DNA of 64,000 bases, taken from Nostoc cf. commune SO-36 (lineage in GTDB: Bacteria; Cyanobacteriota; Cyanobacteriia; Cyanobacteriales; Nostocaceae). Under the pieces are notes generated by a model. It was not told where the DNA came from, ran no database searches, and was given only the letters and a program-made list of their open reading frames with translations. This document shows, piece after piece, positions 19,237 to 27,941 of the stretch (positions within the stretch are counted from its first letter, which is position 1; each line of letters begins with the position of its first letter). The stretch covers positions 3,602,501 to 3,666,500 of the forward strand of contig NZ_AP025732.1 in NCBI RefSeq assembly GCF_023734775.1, read 5' to 3'. The position numbers and the translations under genes were made by a program.

Positions 19237-19561
19237 GGTTAACTTCCAATAAGCTTTGATAACGAGCAAAGCCTCTTGTCCAAGCGGGAACGCCAACAAA
19301 TTTACTTAGAAAACTCCAACTCCTACCACCAGTTAAAATCCACCAAGTTCCTATTCCCCAACCAGTAATTAGTACTGTCCACAACCACTTTTGAAACTCT
19401 TCTTGGAAAATCCCACCAAAAATTCCATTGATAATAAAGTAAGAGGCTAAGGCAATTACTGTCCAAGGAAGAATTTGATCGGCAGGAATTGGCCCTAACG
19501 AAGGTTGGCTTCCTAGAACCTGATTGACTGGACGAAAATCTTGTTCCCGCTCTTGAGACAT
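19190..19561 (-). CDS. VirB3/TrbD-like small membrane protein
   Basis: A 123-aa protein with two adjacent membrane helices (ILPWTVIALASYFIINGIFG and WLWTVLITGWGIGTWWILTG, residues about 30-80) and a basic C-terminal tail (NRKTKRRHRRK). VirB3/TrbD proteins have this short two-helix form, and the gene sits between the VirB2-like and VirB4-like genes, its standard place. It overlaps the VirB4 start by about 47 bases. The call rests on topology and position; residue-level similarity is not evident. Confidence 0.55.
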   Translation of the reverse strand: MSQEREQDFRPVNQVLGSQPSLGPIPADQILPWTVIALASYFIINGIFGGIFQEEFQKWLWTVLITGWGIGTWWILTGGRSWSFLSKFVGVPAWTRGFARYQSLLEVNHEAKNRKTKRRHRRK

Positions 19562-19579
19562 TTGAAATATCTGAATAAT

Positions 19580-20197
19580 TTACGGCTGTGAGCCAATTAC
19601 AAAGCGTGTGAGTACATCAGCAATGGTAACAGCAACAACGACTAATAGGGGAGTTCTGGCAATACTTTGCCAATCTTCATCTTTACGCACTGCGTTAATC
19701 ACACCAACTAGAGAAATTGCAATATAGAGTAAGTAAATCGCCCGCAACACATTAAATATCAAACTTATTGCTGTCTCGGCACCACCACCACCATCAGTCG
19801 CTGCACCACCTAAGTTGTTTTTGAAAAACTTTTCAGCTTCCCCAAAAAACTGTGCTTGTGCGGGGCCTGCAAACCAGTCTAACCAATATAAACTCAGAAT
19901 GATCGCTGCTGCTAAAATTTGTAATAATATTAGCGATCGCCTTGGTAAATTCACTTGCTGCCCAATTTGCTGGGTGATGACTGCAATTAAACTACCAAAT
20001 AGTAAGCAAAAGAGCAGGATAGGGCTTTTGAGGCTGATAACGCTAACAAATACAGCACAAGCAATCAAAAAAGGTACAGATTCAACCAGAATAGCCAGAC
20101 AGGATTTACATACCAGTCTTAACTTGTGAGATTCTTTCGCCGCACTATCAGTTAAAGCTTTGAAAAAGTTTCTCTCGTGAGAACTTTGTCTGAACAT
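19580..20197 (-). CDS. VirB2/TrbC-like membrane protein (putative pilin)
   Basis: A 205-aa protein. Residues 37-65 and 86-105 are hydrophobic, and a signal-peptidase-like site follows (FAGPAQAQFFGEAEKFF). After it comes a Gly-rich linker (GGAATDGGGGAETAISL) and two more helices ending IADVLTRFVIGSQP. The segment after AQA, about 90 residues with two helices, has the size and shape of a processed VirB2/TrbC pilin. The long, membrane-embedded N-terminus is odd for a pilin. As first gene of the cluster it fits the VirB2 place. Its promoter should lie in 20198-20400. Confidence 0.45.
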   Translation of the reverse strand: MFRQSSHERNFFKALTDSAAKESHKLRLVCKSCLAILVESVPFLIACAVFVSVISLKSPILLFCLLFGSLIAVITQQIGQQVNLPRRSLILLQILAAAIILSLYWLDWFAGPAQAQFFGEAEKFFKNNLGGAATDGGGGAETAISLIFNVLRAIYLLYIAISLVGVINAVRKDEDWQSIARTPLLVVVAVTIADVLTRFVIGSQP

Positions 20198-20772
20198 TTG
20201 CTAATTTTCCTATGGTGTACTATAATTGCTCTTTTTTAATTTTATAGCTACTACAATTTAACATGCTTTAACATCATTGTTAATCAAATTATGAATCTGT
20301 AGTAAAGTTATACATTGTATACGATTATTATCAAGTTAGGTTAACTTAATGTTAAGATTTATATAAAACTAAATATCTCTGGTTGGAGAGGCTAGATTGC
20401 AAATCTTGACTTTGAGAATTTCCTCAATCTTCTCACATACAGCAGTTTTCTTTTGCATGAAGTACAAAGCTAGGGGCTTTCAGGCAAGATAGCGCAGCAG
20501 TAGTGAGTCCGCCTACTCTTAGAGAGAAGCAAGCTACGCTTTTAGCGTCTCGTTGAGAGTGTCGGCAGGAGTTTGAAACTGTTTATGTCTAAATTTTAAT
20601 TCCTGCATTTTGTACCTCAGCTACTTGCAAACTGCTCTATATAGCTTTAATAAATAAACTTCAAAACTTTGATTTTTTTACTTCACAGGGATTTATTTTG
20701 ATTATTGTAGAAAAATAGTAGAACGTAAATTTGAACGCCTACCATTTTTCTACATACAGATTAAAGTTGGAA
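20198..20772. other. Intergenic region before the T4SS cluster
   Basis: About 570 bases without a supported gene. The left part (20198-20400) is AT-rich and should contain the promoter of the minus-strand T4SS cluster. At 20512-20560 there is a fragment of the dispersed palindromic repeat type (CTTAGAGAGAAGCAAGCTAC ... GCGTCTCGTTGAGAG). I see no relaxase gene, oriT-like nick site or tRNA here. Confidence 0.5.
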
Positions 20773-22069
20773 CTAGATTACAAACTTAAACACAGTTCCT
20801 AAATTAGAACTACCACCAAAAGAGGCAGTACCGTAGAAGGCACCATTCGAGAGCTGAATTAACGTGGACTCTGGCGTTGCCCCATTAGCGCCATTAAAAC
20901 TAGTTAAGCCAGTGATGGTTGCTCCAGTTAGCTGATACAGCACTTCCGGCAGCTATGAGGTACATCCTCAAAGCTAAAAGCTATGTTAGGAGAGAGGCAA
21001 TAAGAAAAACTGTATTGCATAATAGCGGGAAGCGCTGTAAATAACTCCTTTGTTATTTACCCCACCAGCAGAAGCTGTGCCATAGAAATTACCATTGCTT
21101 GCTTTTATAAGTGCAGCTGTTGGGTTAGCCCCATTAGTGTCGTTAAAACTAGCAACTAAAACGGGTGTACCGCCACCAACAGGAACCTTGAATATAGCTC
21201 CTTTATTGTTGGCCCCACCCAGTTTAGTGGTGCCGTAAAGGAATCCACTAGATTCAATTAATGCAGACTGCGGATTTGCCCCATTAGTGACACCACTAAA
21301 GTTATATGAAGTCAGTACTCCTGCGGGAGTTAATTTGAACACAACTCCGTTACCACTTGTCCCACCGGCAGAGGCACTGCCGTAGTAGTTTCCATCGGTA
21401 GCCAGTTGCAATCTTGCTAATGGAGTTGCTCCATTAGTACCGCTAAAACTTTTGACGGTGGTGAGTAGACCAGTAGTGGGCGAAACCTTGAATATAGTTC
21501 CTTTATTACTAGCTCCACCTGTAGAGCTTGTCCCCCACAAATTGCCATCACCGCCAGTAATCAGTCTGCCTGCTGGGTTAGCCCCATTAGTGCCTGTGAA
21601 ATTCACAAGAGTTGTCAGGGTTGTAAAAGTTGTTTTTGCCAACTTAAACACGGTGTCCGAGGTCACTTGTACCACCTGTAAAGGTTGCCCCATATAAGTT
21701 GCCATCAGCTGCTTGGAATAATCTAGCAACTGGATTAGTCCCTTTGTTGATTCCAGATGTTCCAGTGAAGTTTATCAGTGTGGTCAGAATATTGTAAGCA
21801 GTAGGAGCTAACTTGAATGCAGTTCCTTTACCAGAAGTGCCACCAGCAGAAGTAGTTCCATAAAGATTGTCATCAGTACCGTTACCCTTAAGTACACCAG
21901 CTCTTGGTGTAGCTCCGTTAGTGCCGTTGAAATTTACAACAGTAGTCAATGTTGCAGCAAAGGCTTGTTGGAATGGTAGTACTAATGAAGAAGTCAAAAC
22001 GGTTAGGGAAGTTAAAATCAATACCCTATTTTTGCTTTGACGTTGTTTGTACAGATTAATCTTATTCAT
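20773..22069 (-). pseudogene. GloVer-repeat (TIGR03803) exported protein, broken by frameshift and MITE
   Basis: A signal peptide (VLILTSLTVLTSSLVLPFQQ, cleaved after AFA) is followed by seven tandem modules of about 50 residues. Each has the form TTLVNFTGTNGANP ... L....DGN.YGTTS.GG..NKGTIFK. These 'choice-of-anchor tandem repeat GloVer' proteins are secreted beta-propeller-like proteins of unknown role. Two lesions are visible. An extra A in CTCGGACACCG near 21655 shifts the frame inside module 2 (DLGHRV stop; the rest resumes TVFKLAKTTF). A 100-base MITE at 20938-21037 adds a stop after KGVIY. The seventh module continues beyond the MITE (QLTGATITGLTSFNGANGAT ... NLGTVFKFVI) to the true stop at 20773. 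Confidence 0.8.
20938..21037. mobile_element. 100-bp MITE with TA target duplication, inside GloVer gene
   Basis: Exactly 100 bases bounded by inverted repeats CAGCACTTCCGGC (left) and the complement CAGCGCTTCCCGC (right), flanked on both sides by TA (20936-20937 and 21038-21039). Removing element plus one TA restores the open reading ...KGVIYQLTGAT... of the host gene, which proves the insertion point. TA duplication with short inverted repeats is the signature of IS630/Tc1-mariner-type transposition. No ORF is inside. Confidence 0.85.
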
Positions 22070-23502
22070 TGGAATACCTCAAAAGAGTTTTGTGGAGGCG
22101 GAATCATAGCTAGTTCTAATGGATTTTGTGATGGCTGCTTCTCACGAGTAATACCAATTTGAAAAAAGATCGCTATACAAATAGGTTTGGGAAGCCACCG
22201 CCGTAGAAAAGTTTGCTTCCCCATAGGGAAACAAGCTCAAGCTACGCGCAGCGTCTCTCCTTCTCCCAAAGGAAGAAGCTAGTGGCGTTTGAAGGACGAA
22301 ACCCAACACCTCAAAATCTTGTATGCGTTGGGTTTCATTCCATAGCCGACGAGATATTGCTACGACTCAACCTACGTATTGAGCGCATTACTATCTAAAA
22401 GTTGGTATAATTTATCAACTCCTACACTAAAAATTAGTGCATTGAATTAGATATTAATGAGGAAATGGCTTAAATGAAAAGGACTCAGAAAGTCTCTTAC
22501 TACCTACACCACAAAATCCGCATTAGCACTTGGTTAATAACGTGAATGACACGATTAATGATTTCGCTAGGAGGTAGCATAAACTACTATTTATTTTTTT
22601 TGATGTCGTGAAAAACACAAAAAATAGGGAAAAATCCACATTTTTGGTTAGTAATAGCCGTTAAAACAGAATCAGATAGTGAGATTTTTGTCAATCAAAC
22701 TGAATATATTTAGTAAACTCTATTAAATACCTATTAAAATAAATATCCATTAAAACCTCTAAAACAATCTTAATAAGCAAAACTATGATATGAGCAAAGT
22801 TTTTATATTTTGCTCTGGCGAGAGTAATAAAAAGTGCCACAAAAGCCACTTTTTAAACACCTCTAAATTCATAAATATATTTAGTTTTTTAATCATTCCA
22901 TAATCTAAGCATGACTCGCGCTTTACCTTGACACTATACTGTTGATTTCGTTGGCAAAATTTAACTAGCTATTAGCTATAGCAATCTTACAAAGATTGTG
23001 AAATACTAACTTTCTTTACTTCGCACTTAGCGGTAGTTTGTGGCAAAGTGCTGCATATCTATATTGAAGAAAGCAACTTTCATGATTTTAGATAAAAGTG
23101 CCATACCAAGTAAGTTAAATTAAACATGGTTTTGAGAAGAGTAATAAGAAGCTGAGAATGGGAATTGAGGCGTGAGCCATAGTACCTAGTATCCGCTCCC
23201 TTATACTAAAGCCACTGAATGTTTAGTTATACGGACTTACATTAGAAAGATAGAGTTTTTAAATAGCAAATAATTATGGTATGGGGTATATAAGCAATAG
23301 CTTAAATATCTTTAGATACTTATTTTTTGCATTTAATTTCCTCTAATTTTTTTAGAGTTTTGTGCAAACTTTTGATTTATCAATAACCTTTTTAATGAAT
23401 AATTTTCCTGTGATTATGGAAGGTTATTTTTGATCACCAGTTTGACACTTGATTTTGATTCGATAGGGTGTTGAACCAGAAACTAACTTCAAGGAGCTTG
23501 AC
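22070..23502. other. Long non-coding interval between GloVer gene and pstS-like gene
   Basis: About 1.4 kb, AT-rich, with short ORFs only. Features seen: a dispersed repeat at 22213-22280 (GCTACGCGCAGCGTCTCTCC type) and a hairpin with 10-base arms GAAACCCAAC (22298-22307) and GTTGGGTTTC (22327-22336). The last 250 bases before 23503 are very AT-rich and contain a probable promoter for the PstS-like gene, whose ribosome site is AAGGAG at 23491-23496. No RNA gene was recognised. Confidence 0.6.
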
Positions 23503-24945
23503 ATGGGTTTTTATCGCGATCGCAAATCGAACAAATTGACAAGTTCAATTTCTGTACTTGCCGTCACAATTAGTTTAGTAGCAGCTCAATCTGCTACTCA
23601 CAAATCTCTAGCTCAGACTGCCACCGCTCCTGCCCCGGCGGGAGTAACTTTGATAAATGGTGCGGGTTCAAGCGCTGTAAATACTTTGTTGTCAGGTACA
23701 GGAACTACAGCTCCACTTGCTCCCCAAGGCTCATGGTTTAACGTTTTTGGTGTGGGAAATCCTCCATCCCTCAACGATCCCGCAGGAATCGCCAATGGTC
23801 CAGTTGCTCCTGCCTTCACATTCAGATATGCTTCGGTTGGTAGTGGTGCAGGCGTAACAAGTTTTTTCACTCAAACCCCGCCATCAGTGCCGGCTGGTAC
23901 ACCAGCTCTTAATAGTCTTACTATTTTAAGACCAGTCTCTTTTGGAGCTACTGACGACCCCTTAGCAGGAACAGACATTGAACGAATAGTTACTGGCACT
24001 TCCAATAGCGGAAAGGCCATTCAAGTGCCTGTGGTAGGTGTTGGAATCGCGTTAGCTTTCAACCGTACTGGTCTCAATGTACCAGCAGCCGGGCTTAGGC
24101 TTTCACGAATTACCTACTGTGGTATTTTGAACGGCACCATCACAAATTGGAACGATACCAGGATTAGAAATGATAACGGCGGCGCAATAATTGCAGCCAA
24201 TTTGCCCCTCAGAGTTGTACGTCGTAGTGACAGTAGCGGTACTACTTTTGCTTTAACTAATCATCTCAATACTGTATGTAAAACTGCTGCGACTCCAGGT
24301 ATTCCAACAGCTAATACATGGAGTAGAGGAGTGGGTACCATCAGTGCTTCAGGTACTGTACCCCCAGCAGCACCAGCCAATACAGTTGTTTGGCCAGCAA
24401 GTTTTGTATCTGCTTTAGGAAATGGAGGTGTAGCCACTACGATCTCAAGCACTTCTGGTGCAATTGGTTATGTAGATAGTGCTACCCGTTTAGCTAGAAG
24501 TCTACCTGCTGCACTTCTACAGAACAGAACAGGCGCATACGTTGGCCCGACAACACCTGGAATTCAAAACGCTTTGGCAAGTGGAACCATAGTAAAATAT
24601 GGTGCTGCTCCCGCTAACAGGCTGATTAGAATTGATGGTTTGGCCGATCCAACCGTTGCAACTGCTTACCCCATTTCCACAGCAAGTTATTTCCTGTTTT
24701 ATGACGTATATGCAGGCTCTAACACAACTGGCCCAGCTGCTGGGATCAGACAGTTCATCAACTGGGCTTTAGCAAATGCGGCACAACCAGTTCCCCCCGC
24801 AGCGAACTCCTCTAGCCCCACTCCAGACCAAATAGCTATAGCTCGCGGATATGCCCCTCTTCCCAACAACATTAAAACTGTGGCTAGAACTGTTGTGAAT
24901 ACTTGCGTAAATACTACTTCTGGCCCTTCCCCTTGCACCCCTTAG
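23503..24945 (+). CDS. PstS-like phosphate-binding protein
   Basis: A 480-aa exported protein with a signal peptide ending near SLAQTATA. PstS marks are the N-terminal phosphate loop INGAGSSAVNTLL, the YCGILNGTITNWNDTRI segment, RRSDSSGTTFALTNHLN (second loop, with Ser and Thr for phosphate) and STSGAIGYVDSATRLA. It is longer than E. coli PstS and has Pro/Ala/Thr-rich inserts, as in cyanobacterial PstS-like and DING-related proteins. Cysteines in TYCG, TVCK and VNTCVN may form disulphides. It stands alone without pstCAB, so it may act as a separate binding protein. An AAGGAG site lies 8 bases before the ATG. Confidence 0.85.
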   Translation: MGFYRDRKSNKLTSSISVLAVTISLVAAQSATHKSLAQTATAPAPAGVTLINGAGSSAVNTLLSGTGTTAPLAPQGSWFNVFGVGNPPSLNDPAGIANGPVAPAFTFRYASVGSGAGVTSFFTQTPPSVPAGTPALNSLTILRPVSFGATDDPLAGTDIERIVTGTSNSGKAIQVPVVGVGIALAFNRTGLNVPAAGLRLSRITYCGILNGTITNWNDTRIRNDNGGAIIAANLPLRVVRRSDSSGTTFALTNHLNTVCKTAATPGIPTANTWSRGVGTISASGTVPPAAPANTVVWPASFVSALGNGGVATTISSTSGAIGYVDSATRLARSLPAALLQNRTGAYVGPTTPGIQNALASGTIVKYGAAPANRLIRIDGLADPTVATAYPISTASYFLFYDVYAGSNTTGPAAGIRQFINWALANAAQPVPPAANSSSPTPDQIAIARGYAPLPNNIKTVARTVVNTCVNTTSGPSPCTP

Positions 24946-25553
24946 GTTTATAAATCAACCTTGCAGTCTGCCGGAATTAGCTAGCTATTAATTTCGTTGG
25001 TACATCTTAACAACCATTAACTTCGTTGCTGAGTTGAAGTATGAAATTTAAAAGTTTAATGCTTGAAACCTTTGTTTTTGTGCAAAACTAAATTCATAAC
25101 TTTCAATCAGCAACGATCTCTTTAATTGGTAAAGATATAAAACTTTTATATCGGAATTGTATTGAAAATTTTAAGGTTTTATTTAGACAACAATTTTTGC
25201 CATTAATTCTAAATTAATTGGAGAATAATAATATAATGTTTTTGCGCTGAACCATATATTAACTAGAACTTGTGGACAAAACTGTCATCTATAAAATATA
25301 AAATTTTTAAGACATACACTAATATTTTTTGACACAAGTATTTGCTTTATAAAAATAGTCATTTATAAACTAAATAAATAACAATTTATTTGAACAACAA
25401 TAAAAAACATACTAATCTTACAGCGTTTTTTTATAAAAAATAAATGCTTTTAACTAATCGCCTTAACCTAATTTTCAACTAAAAATAATCTTATTTGTTT
25501 AAAAATTTTATATCTACAAATTCCATTGCTAACAACAAACTTCTCACAAAATC
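24946..25553. other. AT-rich leader of the FG-GAP gene
   Basis: About 600 very AT-rich bases with no supported gene. The short ORF starting at 25495 overlaps the real start at 25554 in another frame and has no ribosome site or family likeness. I see no terminator with a clear stem after the PstS-like gene. Confidence 0.5.
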
Positions 25554-26618
25554 ATGGCTGATCCATTATTCGACCTCTCGTCCCTGGACGGTAGCAACGG
25601 CTTTACTATCGATGGGATTAATGCTAGTGACTCATCAGGCGCATCAGTCAGCAATGCCGGGGATATCAACGGCGACGGTATCGACGATTTGATTATTGGC
25701 GCACCTTTTGCCGCTTCGGGTGCAGGACAAAGCTACGTGGTATTTGGCAGCACTAATGGCTTCAATACCAGTCTTGACTTCTCATCCCTGGATGGCAGCA
25801 ACGGCTTTGTGATCAACGGCAGTGACACCGACTCCGCAGGAAACTCAGTCAGTAATGCCGGGGATATCAACGACGACGGTATCGATGACCTGATTATTGG
25901 CGCACCTGGTGCTGCTTTCGGTGCAGGGCAAAGCTACGTGGTATTTGGCAGCATTAGCGCCTTCAATGCCAGCCTCGACCTCTCTAGCCTCAACGGCAGC
26001 AATGGTTTTACCATCAAGGGTATCAATGGTGCTAACTCAGATGGCATCCCAGACTCTTCAGGTAAGTCGGTCAGTACTGCCGGAGATATCAACGGTGACG
26101 ATATTGACGACCTAATTATTGGCGCACCTAGTGCTGTTTTGGGTGCAGGACAGAGCTATGTGATATTTGGCAGCACTAGCGCCTTTAGTGCCAGCTTTGA
26201 CCTCTCATCCCTGGACGGCAGTAACGGCTTTGCCATCAACGGCAGTGACACCGACTCCGCAGGTAACTCAGTTAGTAATGCTGGGGATATTAACAATGAT
26301 GGCATCGACGACCTAATTATTGGCGCACAGGGCATAGGAAAGAGCTACGTAGTATTTGGCAGCACTAGCGCCTTTAGTGCCAATTTTGACCTCTCATCTC
26401 TGGACGGCAGTAATGGCTTTGTCGTCAACGGCAATGCCAGTGATTTCTCAGGTGAGCAACGGCTTTACCATCAACGGGATTAATGCCAATGACTCCTCAG
26501 GCACATCAGTCAGCAATGCCGGGGACATCAACGGCGATGATATCGATGACCTGATTATTGGCGCACCTTTTGCCGCTTCCGGTGCAGGACAAAGTTACGT
26601 AGTATTTGGCAGCAGTAA
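25554..26618 (+). pseudogene. FG-GAP repeat surface protein, 5' part (split by IS)
   Basis: Five integrin-alpha-like FG-GAP modules of about 65 residues: LDLSSLDGSNGF.INGI....SG.SVS.AGDINGDGIDDLIIGAP...GAGQSYVVFGS. The DxNxDGxxDL loop binds calcium. Such proteins form calcium-dependent beta-propellers on the cell surface or in secreted material. There is no signal peptide, as in many cyanobacterial type I-secreted proteins. After ...GNASDFSG (about 26451) the frame changes abruptly to SNGFTINGINANDSSG, as if part of a module were lost between repeats. At 26618 an ISAzo13-type element interrupts the gene; the 3' part resumes at 27942. Confidence 0.85.
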
Positions 26619-27941
26619 GGGACTTGCAAGAAAATAAAGTACCAGCTAAACAGGGACAATAGTAATATCCCATTTGGGTAATGTTTCAGAACGCTGCCAT
26701 TGGGGTTGGTATTGTTCTAACTCTTGCGAGAGAACCTTGATTCCTTTGTGATATGTGGTTTGAACCAGATGTACAATGGGAGCAATTCCTTTCCAAGTCA
26801 TATTGGCGGCCCATTGTGCTGCGGCGGCAACAGAATCTAAAATCGCACCATTCCAATAGTTCTCCAAGGCAGCCCAACACCGCTCTATTGGATTGTACTT
26901 GCTATGGTAAGGGGGATAATAAATCAGTCGAATTTTTAAATTAATTGCACAAGACAACTCAACCATGCGTTTGATAAATTGTGTGCGGTTACTGCGAGTA
27001 GCGGCACCGCCATCAAGATCAATCACCCACTCATCAAGTTCCAGGTAATTGTGTTGATTCTCATGCCACCAAGCGGTTAAACAATCGACGATAAAATCAC
27101 TGGTTTCCGCCGACTGACCCAAGTAAATCGATAGCTGGTCATTATGTGTATTGAGAATGCCAAAGGGAACTAAGACTGATGACCACTGTGTATCGTGGTC
27201 ATCAGCAGCTTTCGCCTCCATTGTCCGAGCTTTACCGCCTCTAGAAAGGTTGCCAATCTTCACCTTAGCTTTAGTATCTATAGACACTCGCAACGATTTG
27301 GGGTTTTCATCTGATGCCTGATTCTCCCGGAACACATTCTCGAAAATGGCATCAGTTTGCGGAATCTTTTTCAAGGGTTTCGTTTTTTGTGTTTTTTTAG
27401 GCGATACCCTAAGCGATTGAGAATTTCTCCACAAGTTTGACGAGATGGCAATTCGCTCTCGTTATAGCCATGAACACTTACTAATGCTTCTCTTACTGCT
27501 CTGGCACTAATGCGGGCATACAGAAAGGTCGATTGAAATTTAGGGTCGGCTTGAGCTTGAGCATCCACCAATGAACGAATATCTGCTTCTAAGTTGGGCA
27601 ATACCTCAATACTATTGTGTCGTCCCCTTGCCTGATAATTCTCTACACAGACTATCCCCGTCCGCCTTTCATGCAAGCCGAGTTGCACACTCTGGCGATT
27701 CCATCCCATAACGGTTTCTGCAATGCGTGCTGAACTATCGAAGTAATCTTCGGTAACTTTTGCCATGAAATCTCGTTTGCGATTGCTAGTCAGTTTCTGT
27801 GCTGCATCTTTAAAGGTCGATTTGATGGTGTCGGTGAGCATGAATTGAGGGATTCCCATTCTAGATATTTAAACTAGGCGCGGACAGTTCACCGCTTCTT
27901 CTCTTCTAGAATGGCTGGTATTTTATTTTCTTGCAAGTCCC
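26619..27941 (-). mobile_element. ISAzo13-type insertion sequence in the FG-GAP gene
   Basis: Inverted repeats of 28 bases, differing at one position, bound the element: GGGACTTGCAAGAAAATAAA at 26619-26638 and the complement ending at 27941. Target duplication is TAA (26616-26618 and 27942-27944). Excision in silico gives GGC AGC AGT AAC GGC TTA, i.e. GSSNGL, restoring the FG-GAP frame exactly. The length is 1323 bases. One transposase gene on the minus strand fills it. Confidence 0.93.
26646..27859 (-). pseudogene. ISAzo13 family transposase, in two frames
   Basis: The N-terminal part (27859-27371) contains VTEDYFDSSARIAETVMGWN and the helix-turn-helix-like region ending GYRLKKHKKRNP. The C-terminal part carries the ISAzo13 blocks KPLKKIPQTDAIFENV, LRVSIDTKAKVKIGNLSRGG, DHDTQWSSVLVPFGI, WVIDLDGG and YYPPYHSKYNPIERCWAALE. 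The last two hold acidic residues of the DDE site. The frames join at CTAAAAAAACAC (A7, 27392-27398 on the plus strand as T7). A -1 shift there gives LKKTQKTKPLKK. A7 is also a natural slippage site used by many IS elements, so this may be programmed rather than damaged. Confidence 0.85.

Noticed and set aside
10292..20197. Prophage
   Set aside because: No capsid, terminase, portal or integrase genes; the genes match T4SS parts instead.
22213..22398. 61-aa plus-strand ORF upstream of the GloVer gene
   Set aside because: It is made of dispersed palindromic repeat and a hairpin; no protein-like features.
23613..24938. Several long minus-strand ORFs inside the PstS-like gene
   Set aside because: They are antisense shadows of a GC-richer, Ala/Pro-rich coding region; the plus-strand protein has clear family motifs.
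25495..25692. 65-aa ORF before the FG-GAP gene
   Set aside because: It overlaps the FG-GAP start in another frame; the peptide has no family likeness.
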